From Corynebacterium aurimucosum ATCC 700975 (GTDB lineage: Bacteria; Actinomycetota; Actinomycetes; Mycobacteriales; Mycobacteriaceae), in NCBI RefSeq assembly GCF_007672725.1, contig NZ_VDTC01000007.1, forward strand, positions 1-64,000: DNA of 64,000 nucleotides. Reading direction: 5' to 3'. Of this stretch, positions 25,332 through 33,870 are shown in pieces (position 1 is the stretch's first letter; every line of letters begins with the position of its first letter). Made by a program: the position numbers and the translations under genes. Under the pieces are notes generated by a model, which was not told where the DNA came from, did not search any database, and worked only from the letters and a program-made list of their open reading frames with translations.

Positions 25332-26519
25332 TTGGCGTTTCGGCGCACACTTGCGCCTGTCCTACTCTTCACAGTTGTTTGCCTGACCGCGCTGAACCTG
25401 CGTTCGGGTATTGCTTCGGTGGCACCGGTGCTGGGGCAGATCCAAGACTTTTTTGGAATCAGCTCTGGGCAGGCAGGTTTGTTGACCGCACTGCCGGGGC
25501 TGTGTTTTGCCGCCATGGGGTTGGCGGCGGTTCCCATCGCGCGCCGCGTGGGCCTAAGCCGAACCCTGGCCGGCGGCACGGTGGCCTTGGTCGTGGGGCT
25601 TGGCCTGCGTCCATGGGTAGGTAGCTTTCCGCTTTTCGTAGCGCTTACCCTGTGCGTTGTTGCCGGCATCGCGCTTGCAAATGTGCTGCTTCCTGCATGG
25701 ATCAAGCAGCATGGGTCGGGCCGCACGTTGGTGGCGCTGATGACCACCTACACCACGATGTTGGGCGTTTCCAGCGCCCTGGGCCCATTGTCCGCGGTGA
25801 CACAAAAATCGTGGCAAGGTGCGTTGTGGATTTGGTGCCTGCCCGCCATCGCCCAGCTGGTGGCGTGGATAGTGGTCCTACCTAAGGCCGGTAAGGACGT
25901 CGCCCACGGCACGGTTGATGGCGCGGACGTGCAACGCCCCATGTTCACCTCACCCACTGCGGTGGCCATGCTCTTTTTCTTCGGATTGCAGTCCACCATG
26001 GCCTATGTACAGATGGGGTGGCTGCCGCGCATGCTGGTAGAAAAAGGCGTGAGTGAGAACACCGCCAGTGTGGCGCTGGCTGTCATCGGAGTCTTCAATA
26101 TTCTCGGCGGCGTAGTCATGCCGTGGCTCATCTCGCGTCTTAACCGCCTGACTCCCGTTCCCGTGGTGCTTTCTTTGTGCACGTGTGCCGGGTGGGGTGG
26201 AGTGCTGGTGGCTGCCGACGCCGCCCCCTTGATCTGGGCCTCGTTGATGGGGATCGGCGGCATGTGCTTCCCATTGGCGCTTGCTCTGCTCACTGCCCGC
26301 ACGCGCACCGCGCTCACTACGGCGCGGCTCTCCGGCTTCGTTCAGCCGGGCGGCTACGTCTTGGCGGGCCTCGTACCGCTGTCCGTGGGAGTGGTGCGCG
26401 GGGCCACCGGGGATTGGACCGCTGTGCTCATTGGTCTCATGGTGCTCTGTTTCTGCATGCTGGTCGCGGGCCTGCGTGCGACGACGCGTGTCTACATTGA
26501 CGACGAGCTCGCTGCCTAG
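25332..26519 (+). CDS. MFS permease of the CynX/NimT (NarK-like) type
   Basis: About 395 residues with twelve predicted helices. The opening LLFTVVCLTALNLRSGIASVAPVL and the LLTALPGLCFAAMGLAA stretch are typical of CynX/YeaN/NimT transporters (cyanate, nitroimidazole or unknown anions). The start is uncertain: TTG 25332 has AAGGGG at 25321-25326 in good position; GTG 25326 is the alternative. It follows metG by about 12 bases and is probably co-transcribed. Substrate cannot be told from sequence. Confidence 0.8.
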   Translation: MAFRRTLAPVLLFTVVCLTALNLRSGIASVAPVLGQIQDFFGISSGQAGLLTALPGLCFAAMGLAAVPIARRVGLSRTLAGGTVALVVGLGLRPWVGSFPLFVALTLCVVAGIALANVLLPAWIKQHGSGRTLVALMTTYTTMLGVSSALGPLSAVTQKSWQGALWIWCLPAIAQLVAWIVVLPKAGKDVAHGTVDGADVQRPMFTSPTAVAMLFFFGLQSTMAYVQMGWLPRMLVEKGVSENTASVALAVIGVFNILGGVVMPWLISRLNRLTPVPVVLSLCTCAGWGGVLVAADAAPLIWASLMGIGGMCFPLALALLTARTRTALTTARLSGFVQPGGYVLAGLVPLSVGVVRGATGDWTAVLIGLMVLCFCMLVAGLRATTRVYIDDELAA

Positions 26520-26569
26520 CAGGTCCTCGCCAGTTGCGGTAGCTTTTGTGTTACAGCGTTAGTTAGAGT

Positions 26570-26619
26570 TAACGTCTCGCGTTATTGACGCGTCGCGTTA
26601 TGGGGGGTATGGTGCGTTT
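26570..26619 (+). promoter_or_regulatory. higBA promoter with repeated operator and leaderless start
   Basis: TTGACG (26585-26590), 17 bases, TATGGT (26608-26613), and the higB ATG begins seven bases later, so the mRNA is probably leaderless. TCGCGTTAT occurs twice (26577-26585 and 26593-26601), 16 bases apart, flanking and overlapping the -35 box, a likely HigA-HigB binding site for autoregulation. Confidence 0.65.
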
Positions 26620-26901
26620 ATGATTCAGTCGTTCGCGGATAGGGCCACTGAGCGTCTATGGAATCGAGAGAGGGTGCTCTCGATTGATTCACGTATTCAC
26701 TCGGTAGCTCTTCGCAAGCTGAGGCAATTGGGCTACGTTCAGAGGCTCGATGAGCTTCGGATTCCTCCAGGAAATAGGCTCGAAGCTTTGAAGGGCGATC
26801 GGCGGGGTCAATATAGTATTCGTATCAATGACCAATGGCGGATCTGCTTCCGGTGGACCGCTTTAGGGCCAGAGGAGGTTGAGATCGTTGACTACCACTA
26901 A
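26620..26901 (+). CDS. higB: HigB-family mRNA interferase toxin
   Basis: A 93-residue RelE/HigB-fold toxin: MIQSFADRATERLW, ALRKLRQL, LDELRIPPGNRLEALKGDRRGQYSIRINDQWRICF and a C-terminal VEIVDYH. The family cleaves mRNA on the ribosome. The toxin gene comes first, the usual order in higBA loci, and it overlaps higA. Base composition (more A+T and rarer codons than neighbours) suggests later acquisition. Confidence 0.92.
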   Translation: MIQSFADRATERLWNRERVLSIDSRIHSVALRKLRQLGYVQRLDELRIPPGNRLEALKGDRRGQYSIRINDQWRICFRWTALGPEEVEIVDYH

Positions 26902-27196
26902 CAAGCTCCCCCCGGTACACCCAGGTGAAATCCTTATGGAGGACTTTCTCAAGGACATGGGGATTACCCAACACAAACTCGCTGTTTCGATAGGGGTCCC
27001 GCCTCGACGTATTAACGAAATCGTCCACGGAAAGCGGGCTATTACCGCCGATACGGCTCTTCGTTTGGCTAAATACTTTGGAATGTCCCCACAGTTCTGG
27101 CTGGGACTGCAGACTCACTACGATTTGGATGTCGCGGAAGACAAAATTCTTGCTGAGTTGGACGATATTGTGCCGCTTCAGGCAGCGTCGGCTTAA
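26888..27196 (+). CDS. higA: HigA-family antitoxin (HTH XRE)
   Basis: About 102 residues. PPVHPGEILMEDFLKDMGITQ is the HigA opening, followed by a helix-turn-helix (KLAVSIGVPPRRINEIVHGKR) and ITADTALRLAKYFGMSPQFWLGLQ. No ATG is available. The TTG at 26888 with GGAGG at 26874-26878 is the best start; TTG 26879 is the alternative. Either overlaps higB, so translation is coupled. HigA neutralises HigB and represses the shared promoter. Confidence 0.92.
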   Translation: MTTTNKLPPVHPGEILMEDFLKDMGITQHKLAVSIGVPPRRINEIVHGKRAITADTALRLAKYFGMSPQFWLGLQTHYDLDVAEDKILAELDDIVPLQAASA

Positions 27197-27246
27197 CTTG
27201 TGCGCTGGGAGTGATTGAGCAGCACAGTGTGAGTCTCTTGGGTTGA

Positions 27247-27316
27247 AACTGCCGTTGTTGCCAAAGTTTCCCGCTTCGCCTCAAGATCTGGCGTGATCTT
27301 TGGCAACAATGGCAGT
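27247..27316. repeat. Interspersed inverted repeat, copy A
   Basis: The arms AACTGCCGTTGTTGCCAAAG (27247-27266) and CTTTGGCAACAATGGCAGT (27298-27316) are inverted with one mismatch around a 31-base centre. A second copy with the same arms lies at 50053-50123. Both sit downstream of a plus-strand gene and face a minus-strand gene. Confidence 0.75.
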
Positions 27317-27366
27317 GCCGTCACTGGGTCGGGGCGTAGGGCAGTGCCGTCACTGGGGTGGGGCGG
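27311..27366. repeat. Two tandem 29-base repeats
   Basis: GGCAGTGCCGTCACTGGG occurs at 27311-27328 and 27340-27357, each followed by a G-rich tail. Each unit contains the small dyad CAGTG-CCGT-CACTG. It adjoins copy A of the interspersed inverted repeat, in the spacer between higA and a converging GNAT gene. Confidence 0.8.
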
Positions 27367-27379
27367 CAATCAAGCCGCT

Positions 27380-27883
27380 TTAGGAGCGGTCGAAGTCGCG
27401 CTGCAGGTGCACCAGCCCTAGCCGCACGCCGTCCTTGGTGTGGATATTGGGCATGCGGCCGGTTTCCACGAAGCCGAACTTCTTGTGCAGGGCGATGGAG
27501 GACTCGTTGGTGTCCACGATGTAGGTGATCATCGTCTCCACGTAGTCATTTTCCTTTGCGTGATCCATGAGCGTGTCCATGAGTTCGCTGCCCACGCCCT
27601 TGCCGCGCGCTGATTCCGCGATGTAAATGGAGTCCTCCGCCGTGCCGTAGTAGATGGCTGGGGTGACGAATTGGAAGTAGGCGGCCCAACCAACAATTTC
27701 GTCGTCGTCCACGGCGACATAGACCGGATAATTGTCCTTTTCCATCTGCGCCAGCCACTTCTCGCGGTCCTCTACGGACTCCTGCCATGTGACGAGGTTG
27801 GCGGCCGGTTTCGCGGCGGAGGCGGAGTTGTAGATGGTGGCGATTGCGGAGGCGTCGGCAAGCTCTGCGGGACGGACGTGCAT
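27380..27883 (-). CDS. GNAT N-acetyltransferase (phosphinothricin-acetyltransferase-like)
   Basis: A 167-residue GNAT enzyme. VRPAELADASAIATIYN opens the fold, the acetyl-CoA loop is SARGKGVGSELMDTLM, and NESSIALHKKFGFVETGRM closes it, as in the PAT/YncA group that acetylates small amines or amino-acid analogues. It lies eight bases downstream of a second GNAT gene of the same group on the same strand. The pair may be an old duplication. Substrate unknown. Confidence 0.85.
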   Translation of the reverse strand: MHVRPAELADASAIATIYNSASAAKPAANLVTWQESVEDREKWLAQMEKDNYPVYVAVDDDEIVGWAAYFQFVTPAIYYGTAEDSIYIAESARGKGVGSELMDTLMDHAKENDYVETMITYIVDTNESSIALHKKFGFVETGRMPNIHTKDGVRLGLVHLQRDFDRS

Positions 27884-27891
27884 GATGCTCC

Positions 27892-28386
27892 TTAAACCAT
27901 GAGTTGCAAGTGGGTGAGGTCTATCCAGCGCCCAGCTTTGCGGCTGACTTCTTTTAACGTTCCTACAGTGGCAAAGCCGAACTTTTCATGCAACTTGATG
28001 GATGCGGCGTTGTCCGCCACGATGAGTGCCAGCAGCGTATGGACCTGTTCGGCTGCGCGGGCATGCTCAACGACTGCACCGAGCAAGCCCGTGCTCACCC
28101 CGCGGCCGTGCGCTGCGGGATCAACGTAGATCGTGGTCTCGTAGCATCCCAGCCACACCTTGGGATCGCGGTAGGGGCGGTAGAGAGCCCAGCCCAAGTA
28201 CGTGCCGTCGTCAGTGAAAGCCACGAAGCAGGGGCAGCCGTCGCGGCGTAGCTGGTGGAGATACTCGGTGCGCTCTTCCACCGTGGCGGGTTCGCTGCGA
28301 AAGATGAAGTGGGTCTCTCGGATGGCCCAATTCAGCGTGGCGGTCATCGCGGGGACGTCGGCGTCCGTCGCTTCACGGATAATCAT
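27892..28386 (-). CDS. GNAT N-acetyltransferase (PAT/YncA-like)
   Basis: A 164-residue GNAT: MIIREATDADVPAMTATLNWAI, then ETTIYVDPAAHGRGVSTGLLGAVVEHA (acetyl-CoA loop) and NAASIKLHEKFGFATVGTLKEV. It is the first gene of the two-gene minus-strand pair. The ATG at 28386 is chosen because it matches the family N-terminus; longer frames upstream only mirror tatD. It is divergent from tatD with a 24-base spacer. Confidence 0.85.
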   Translation of the reverse strand: MIIREATDADVPAMTATLNWAIRETHFIFRSEPATVEERTEYLHQLRRDGCPCFVAFTDDGTYLGWALYRPYRDPKVWLGCYETTIYVDPAAHGRGVSTGLLGAVVEHARAAEQVHTLLALIVADNAASIKLHEKFGFATVGTLKEVSRKAGRWIDLTHLQLMV

Positions 28387-28410
28387 GCGCGCAAGACTAC
28401 ACTCGCAGCC

Positions 28411-29235
28411 ATGTCTAAGAAGAAGCCACGCCCCACGCCCGTTCCCGCCGAAGGTTTGAGCCAGCTTATCGACGCCCACACGCACCTTGCCTCCTGCCGT
28501 GACGATGATTCCGAGCTCGTTGCCCGCGCTCGCGCAGCCGGGGTAGAGCGCATCGTTACCGTGGGTGATGGCTTGGCTGAGGCGGAGAAGGCTTTGGCAG
28601 CGGCGCAGGAATTCGACAACGTGTATGCCGCGTGCGCCATTCACCCCACTAAGGCGGCTGAACTTGATGAGGCTGCTCGTTTGCGCTTGAGCGAGATGGC
28701 TGCGGATCCGCGCTGCGTGGCCATCGGGGAGACAGGATTAGATACCTATTGGATTCACCACGAGCCGGAAACCACCGCGCCCCTCGAGGCGCAGGAAGAG
28801 GCTCTTCGATGGCACGCTGAGTTGGCGGCGAAGGTAGGAAAGACGCTGATGATCCACAACCGTGAGGCCGATGAGGACCTCATGCGTGTGCTGGGGGATT
28901 GCCCCGAGCCGCCGACGGTGATGCTGCACTGCTTTTCCTCGCCGCTCGCTGTGGCCAAAGAAGCCCTTGAGCGCGGCTATGTTCTGTCTTTCGCCGGCAA
29001 CGTTACTTTCAAGCGCAATGAGGAGATGCGCCAGGCCGCTGCCATTGCCCCAGCAGGGCAACTGCTGATTGAAACGGATGCGCCGTACATGACGCCGGAG
29101 CCTTTCCGGGGTGCGCGCAACGAGCCCTCCTTGATTGGGCACACGTATCGTTGTGTGGCGCAGGCGCGTGGTCAAGAAGTGGAGGATCTCGCGGCGGAGG
29201 TGGCCACGACCTTCGCGCGGGTCTTTGGCATGTGA
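28411..29235 (+). CDS. tatD: TatD-family metal-dependent hydrolase
   Basis: A 274-residue DNase/hydrolase of the amidohydrolase fold. Metal ligands are visible in DAHTHL, GETGLD (Glu), MIHNRE (His), MLHCFS (His) and ETDAPYM (Asp). It has a short basic N-terminal extension (SKKKPRPTPVPAEG). The order metG (further upstream), tatD, rpf2, ksgA, ispE is that of C. glutamicum and M. tuberculosis (Rv1007c-Rv1011). The spacer to rpf2 is 246 bases and structured. Confidence 0.93.
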   Translation: MSKKKPRPTPVPAEGLSQLIDAHTHLASCRDDDSELVARARAAGVERIVTVGDGLAEAEKALAAAQEFDNVYAACAIHPTKAAELDEAARLRLSEMAADPRCVAIGETGLDTYWIHHEPETTAPLEAQEEALRWHAELAAKVGKTLMIHNREADEDLMRVLGDCPEPPTVMLHCFSSPLAVAKEALERGYVLSFAGNVTFKRNEEMRQAAAIAPAGQLLIETDAPYMTPEPFRGARNEPSLIGHTYRCVAQARGQEVEDLAAEVATTFARVFGM

Positions 29236-29392
29236 GGATTTTCACTTTATCTAAAGGTGCTGCTCAGTGGTGGCGCACGTGTTTGTTGTGACGAGTGTGC
29301 TGATAGTGGCCGCGGCGCGTGAATGCATTTCGTAAGTTACGTTCTGTTACCGTATTGTTATTCAAAGTTAGTCCGGCATTGATGTCGCCGGC

Positions 29393-29453
29393 GGGCGCGC
29401 GTGGGGCGCGCCGTGACAGGTGTTCAGAATGCGGGTTCCTGCATTGTGAACAC
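29393..29453 (+). promoter_or_regulatory. Structured leader upstream of rpf2
   Basis: Two hairpins close to the rpf2 start: GGCGCGC/GCGCGCC (about 29393-29411), and a long stem GTGTTCA (29420-29426) with TGAACAC (29447-29453), extended inside by ATGCGGG pairing CCTGCAT. The second ends 28 bases before the ATG. No T run follows, so it may act on translation or stability, or be part of a larger riboswitch-like leader. Confidence 0.5.
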
Positions 29454-29475
29454 GAAGCATCGTGAAGACGAGTAA

Positions 29476-30630
<1,155 letters not shown>

Positions 30631-30663
30631 AGCTTACGAGCCACGCGTATTAGTCTGAGTGGT

Positions 30664-31506
30664 ATGACTCAACCCCATCTGCTGGGCCCAGTGGAGATCC
30701 GCGAACTCGCCGCTGAGCTTGACGTGACGCCGACGAAGAAGCTGGGCCAGAACTTTCTGCATGACCCGAACACCATCCGCCGCATCGTTGCTGCTGCCGA
30801 CTTGTCCCCAGAGGACCGCGTGGTTGAGGTGGGCCCCGGGCTGGGTTCGCTGACCCTGGGGCTGTTGGGGGAAGTTGCGCACGTGACGGCCGTGGAAATT
30901 GACCCGCGTCTGGCTGGCAAACTCCCGGATACCGTGGCCGCCCGGGCCGCCGATTTTGCTGACCGTCTTTCGGTCGTGGAAAAGGATGCGCTCACCGTTG
31001 AGGCGGGCGAGTTGGGGGAGCCCACCGCCTTGGTGGCCAACCTGCCCTATAACGTCGCGGTACCGGTGTTGCTCCACCTGCTGGAGGTCTACCCATCCAT
31101 TCGCCGCGTTTTGGTCATGGTGCAGCTGGAGGTTGCTGAGCGCCTCGCCGCCGCTCCGGGCAGCAAGGTCTACGGCATTCCTAGTGTGAAGGCATCCTTT
31201 TATGGCCCCGTCCGCCAAGCAGGGACAATCGGCAAGAACGTGTTCTGGCCGGCGCCGAAGATTGAGTCAGGGTTGGTGCGCATCGACTGCACCCGCCCCT
31301 TCGACGAGGCGCTGCGCCCGCGGCTTTTTGCGCTGATCGACGCCTCCTTTGCCCAACGCCGCAAGACCCTCCGCGCCGCCTTGGCGGGCTTTTATAGCTC
31401 CGCCGCGGCAGCCGAGGAGGCGCTGCGCGCGGCGAATATCGATCCGCGCCTGCGCGGCGAGAAGCTAGGTGTGGAGGACTTCGTCCGATTGGCGGAAGCC
31501 TCATGA
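30664..31506 (+). CDS. rsmA: 16S rRNA dimethyladenosine transferase RsmA/KsgA
   Basis: A 280-residue SAM-dependent methyltransferase that dimethylates A1518 and A1519 of 16S r[37 protein letters not shown], the [12 protein letters not shown] catalytic N-L-P-Y motif, and the C-terminal [12 protein letters not shown] are diagnostic. It lies 33 bases after rpf2 and overlaps ispE by four bases (ATGA). Confidence 0.96.
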   Translation: MTQPHLLGPVEIRELAAELDVTPTKKLGQNFLHDPNTIRRIVAAADLSPEDRVVEVGPGLGSLTLGLLGEVAHVTAVEIDPRLAGKLPDTVAARAADFADRLSVVEKDALTVEAGELGEPTALVANLPYNVAVPVLLHLLEVYPSIRRVLVMVQLEVAERLAAAPGSKVYGIPSVKASFYGPVRQAGTIGKNVFWPAPKIESGLVRIDCTRPFDEALRPRLFALIDASFAQRRKTLRAALAGFYSSAAAAEEALRAANIDPRLRGEKLGVEDFVRLAEAS

Positions 31507-32441
31507 GTAATACAGTGACTGATTCCACGCAGCTGTGGCAGGCGCGTGCCCACGCCAAGGTCAACCTGCACCTGGGCGTGGGTGAGGCCCGCGCGGATGG
31601 TTTCCACGAGCTGGCCACCGTGTTCCAATCCCTCGATGTACACGACCGCGTGAGCTACCGCTGGGGCGAGGGCTGCGCCGTGGAGGTCACGGGTAACCAC
31701 GCGACAGGCGTGCCGGCATCGTCCGAGAACCTGGCATGGCGCGCGGTGGAGCTGGTGGCGCAAAACCTCATGCTGCCGGCAGCTGGCACGCTGACGATGG
31801 AGAAGAACATCCCCGCTGCCGGCGGGATGGCCGGCGGGTCTGCCGATGCCGCCGCGGCCCTGCTTTTGGCCAATCACGCGCTGAGCGCTGAGTTTGGTCG
31901 TGAGCCTCTCAGCATGGAAAAGCTCTACGAACTCGCCGCGGAACTCGGCTCCGACGTGCCTTTTACCCTCATGGGCGGCACGGCTTTGGGACGCGGCCGC
32001 GGTGAGCTTCTGACTCCGATGCTGGCGCGTGGGCGCTATATCTGGGCGATCATCACCAATGCTGAGGGCTTGTCTACGCCGTCGGTATTCCGCAAGCTGG
32101 ATGAGCTGCGGGATGCCGGACGCGGAAGCGCCCCGCACCTCGATACTGAAGCCGTGGGCCAAGCCCTCGTAGGCGGCAACCCCCGTGAGCTCGCCGCAGT
32201 GATGCACAATGACCTCCAGCCAGCAGCGCTCTCGCTGCGCCCGGACTTGCGCAAGATTCTGGATACTGGTGAGGCCGCCGGTGCCCTCAAGGGAATTGTC
32301 TCCGGTTCTGGTCCTACCTGCGCCTTCCTCTGCGAAGACGAGGAGACCGCGCAGGAGGTGGTGGCCCAGGTGTGCGCCGATAACCGCGGTACTCGCGGAT
32401 TGGTGACCCGCGGCCCAGCCACCGGCGCAACACTGGTCTAG
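31503..32441 (+). CDS. ispE: 4-diphosphocytidyl-2-C-methyl-D-erythritol kinase
   Basis: A 312-residue GHMP kinase of the MEP isoprenoid pathway. [12 protein letters not shown], the phosphate loop [20 protein letters not shown] and the C-terminal [14 protein letters not shown] are family marks. It is coupled to rsmA by ATGA. It supplies isoprenoids for polyprenyl phosphate, which Pmt in this window also depends on. Confidence 0.95.
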   Translation: MSNTVTDSTQLWQARAHAKVNLHLGVGEARADGFHELATVFQSLDVHDRVSYRWGEGCAVEVTGNHATGVPASSENLAWRAVELVAQNLMLPAAGTLTMEKNIPAAGGMAGGSADAAAALLLANHALSAEFGREPLSMEKLYELAAELGSDVPFTLMGGTALGRGRGELLTPMLARGRYIWAIITNAEGLSTPSVFRKLDELRDAGRGSAPHLDTEAVGQALVGGNPRELAAVMHNDLQPAALSLRPDLRKILDTGEAAGALKGIVSGSGPTCAFLCEDEETAQEVVAQVCADNRGTRGLVTRGPATGATLV

Positions 32442-32468
32442 CACCAGCAGGGTGAATGGTGGAGGCCC

Positions 32469-33779
32469 TTAGAGGACGGCCATCTCTACTGGCTTGACAT
32501 CGAGCTTGTAGCGCTGTGGTTCTTGGTCGCCGAGGAGGTCAAGAACGACCAGTTCCTGCTTGTTTGCGTCGGTGACGTAGGCATAGCCGTTGGCTGCCTT
32601 CAGGATCGGCCCTGGTTGCTGCCACTCCTCGTTTTCCTTCCACGGGGAGATGGCGTCAATTTTCTTGGTTATCTCGCCGGAATCCGGGTCGATGATGTTG
32701 AGCTTGCCGTCGGTCGTGAGCACCAGTGCCTCGCCCAAGGGCCCGCGGGCCAGGGAACGGAACCAGTAGGACTCGCCGAGCTCGATCTTCTTGGCGGAGT
32801 AGTCCTCCGTATTGATGAGGGTCACTGAGGTGGGGCGCTCGAAGTCGGCATCTTTGTCGGTCTTGTTATCCGCCAGGATGACGTTGGATTCCTCTGAGCC
32901 CGCGGAGTTGCCGGAGCGCTGGTAGCCGTCTTTGCCTGCATAGGCGGAAACGTCGATCTTGTGGAATTCAGTTCCGTCGAAGACAACGGGCCCGTCCTCG
33001 CATCCGAAGAAGAGGGAGCCATTGCCAGCGGCAGCTTCGCCGTGAACACCAGGACACTCGGTGGTTTCCGCAAGGACCTTGCCAGACTTATCCACATGCT
33101 GGATGGTGTGGCGCTCATCTTCGGTGCCCTTTGTGGCGACCACGGAGCCGTCTTTCAGCGGAACCGCGACGCCGTGGTGCGCGGCACCTGTCTCGACGGT
33201 GTTGACCGGCTGGGCGTCTTCCTTGCCGAAGTCCTCGGTCTTGTAGATCTTTGCTACACCATCTCCGTCGGAGAAGAGCGCGGTAAAACCATCGTGGTGA
33301 ACCACGTGGCCGGCGTGAGGTGCGTCAATGGAAGCGTCGTCAAGCTGCGGCTGAGCCGCGTAGTAGTGCTTGTGATCTCCGTGTGGCTTGGTGATGCGCC
33401 CGGTGTCGTAGGTGAGGAAGCTATCGCCTTTGGTCACCATGATGTGGCGGTTATCGCCGGCATCGCTAAGCCGGAGAAATGCTTTCAGTTCTTCGTTGTC
33501 GATGACCTCACCGGTCTCTCCATCGAGCGTGGTGAGGCCGTCCTTGTGGGAGATGAGGACACGGGGAGGAAGCTCTGCCACCTCGGTTTCGCCAGCAGAG
33601 GCTTCGAAGCCGTCATGGCTGTGCTCTCCGTCATGGCCTTCGCCGTGTTCGGCATGCGCGTGGGAGGCTGCAGCGCTGGAGGGCGATGAAGCTTCGTTGC
33701 TTTCGGGGGAGGAACAGGAGGTCAGCGTGATGATGCTTGCGGAAAGTGCGGCGCACAGGATGAGGCGTTCTCTTTTCAT
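32469..33779 (-). CDS. Exported zinc-chaperone-like lipoprotein (AztD type)
   Basis: A 436-residue protein. The lipoprotein signal ends in a lipobox (ITLTSCSS). A histidine-rich stretch SHAHAEHGEGHDGEHSHDG (about 39-57) is followed by a beta-propeller-like domain with repeated H-containing loops (KPHGDHKHYY, APHAGHVVHHDG, GAAHHGVAV). This layout fits AztD, a periplasmic zinc chaperone that loads the AztC solute-binding protein. No aztABC transporter genes are adjacent. A Zur-box-like element sits just upstream, consistent with zinc-starvation control. Confidence 0.72.
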   Translation of the reverse strand: MKRERLILCAALSASIITLTSCSSPESNEASSPSSAAASHAHAEHGEGHDGEHSHDGFEASAGETEVAELPPRVLISHKDGLTTLDGETGEVIDNEELKAFLRLSDAGDNRHIMVTKGDSFLTYDTGRITKPHGDHKHYYAAQPQLDDASIDAPHAGHVVHHDGFTALFSDGDGVAKIYKTEDFGKEDAQPVNTVETGAAHHGVAVPLKDGSVVATKGTEDERHTIQHVDKSGKVLAETTECPGVHGEAAAGNGSLFFGCEDGPVVFDGTEFHKIDVSAYAGKDGYQRSGNSAGSEESNVILADNKTDKDADFERPTSVTLINTEDYSAKKIELGESYWFRSLARGPLGEALVLTTDGKLNIIDPDSGEITKKIDAISPWKENEEWQQPGPILKAANGYAYVTDANKQELVVLDLLGDQEPQRYKLDVKPVEMAVL

Positions 33780-33800
33780 GGTGTTGCAGAGTATTGGAAG

Positions 33801-33815
33801 TGAAAATCAATAGCA
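33801..33815 (-). promoter_or_regulatory. Zur-box-like element upstream of the AztD-like gene
   Basis: TGAAAATCAATAGCA (plus strand), reverse TGCTATTGATTTTCA, matches the palindrome TGAAAATGATTTTCA typical of actinobacterial Zur/Fur sites at 12 of 15 positions. It lies 22 bases before the start codon, where a repressor would block the promoter. Confidence 0.4.
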
Positions 33816-33870
33816 ATAAAGGTAATGGTGCGGGGGTAACCGTGTTGAAGCACTAAGATGAACTCTCGAT

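Noticed and set aside
23407-25350. A 647-codon open frame on the minus strand across metG
   Set aside because: It exactly mirrors the methionyl-tRNA synthetase gene. Long antisense frames are expected in high G+C codon-biased genes and no ribosome-binding site or family motif is present.
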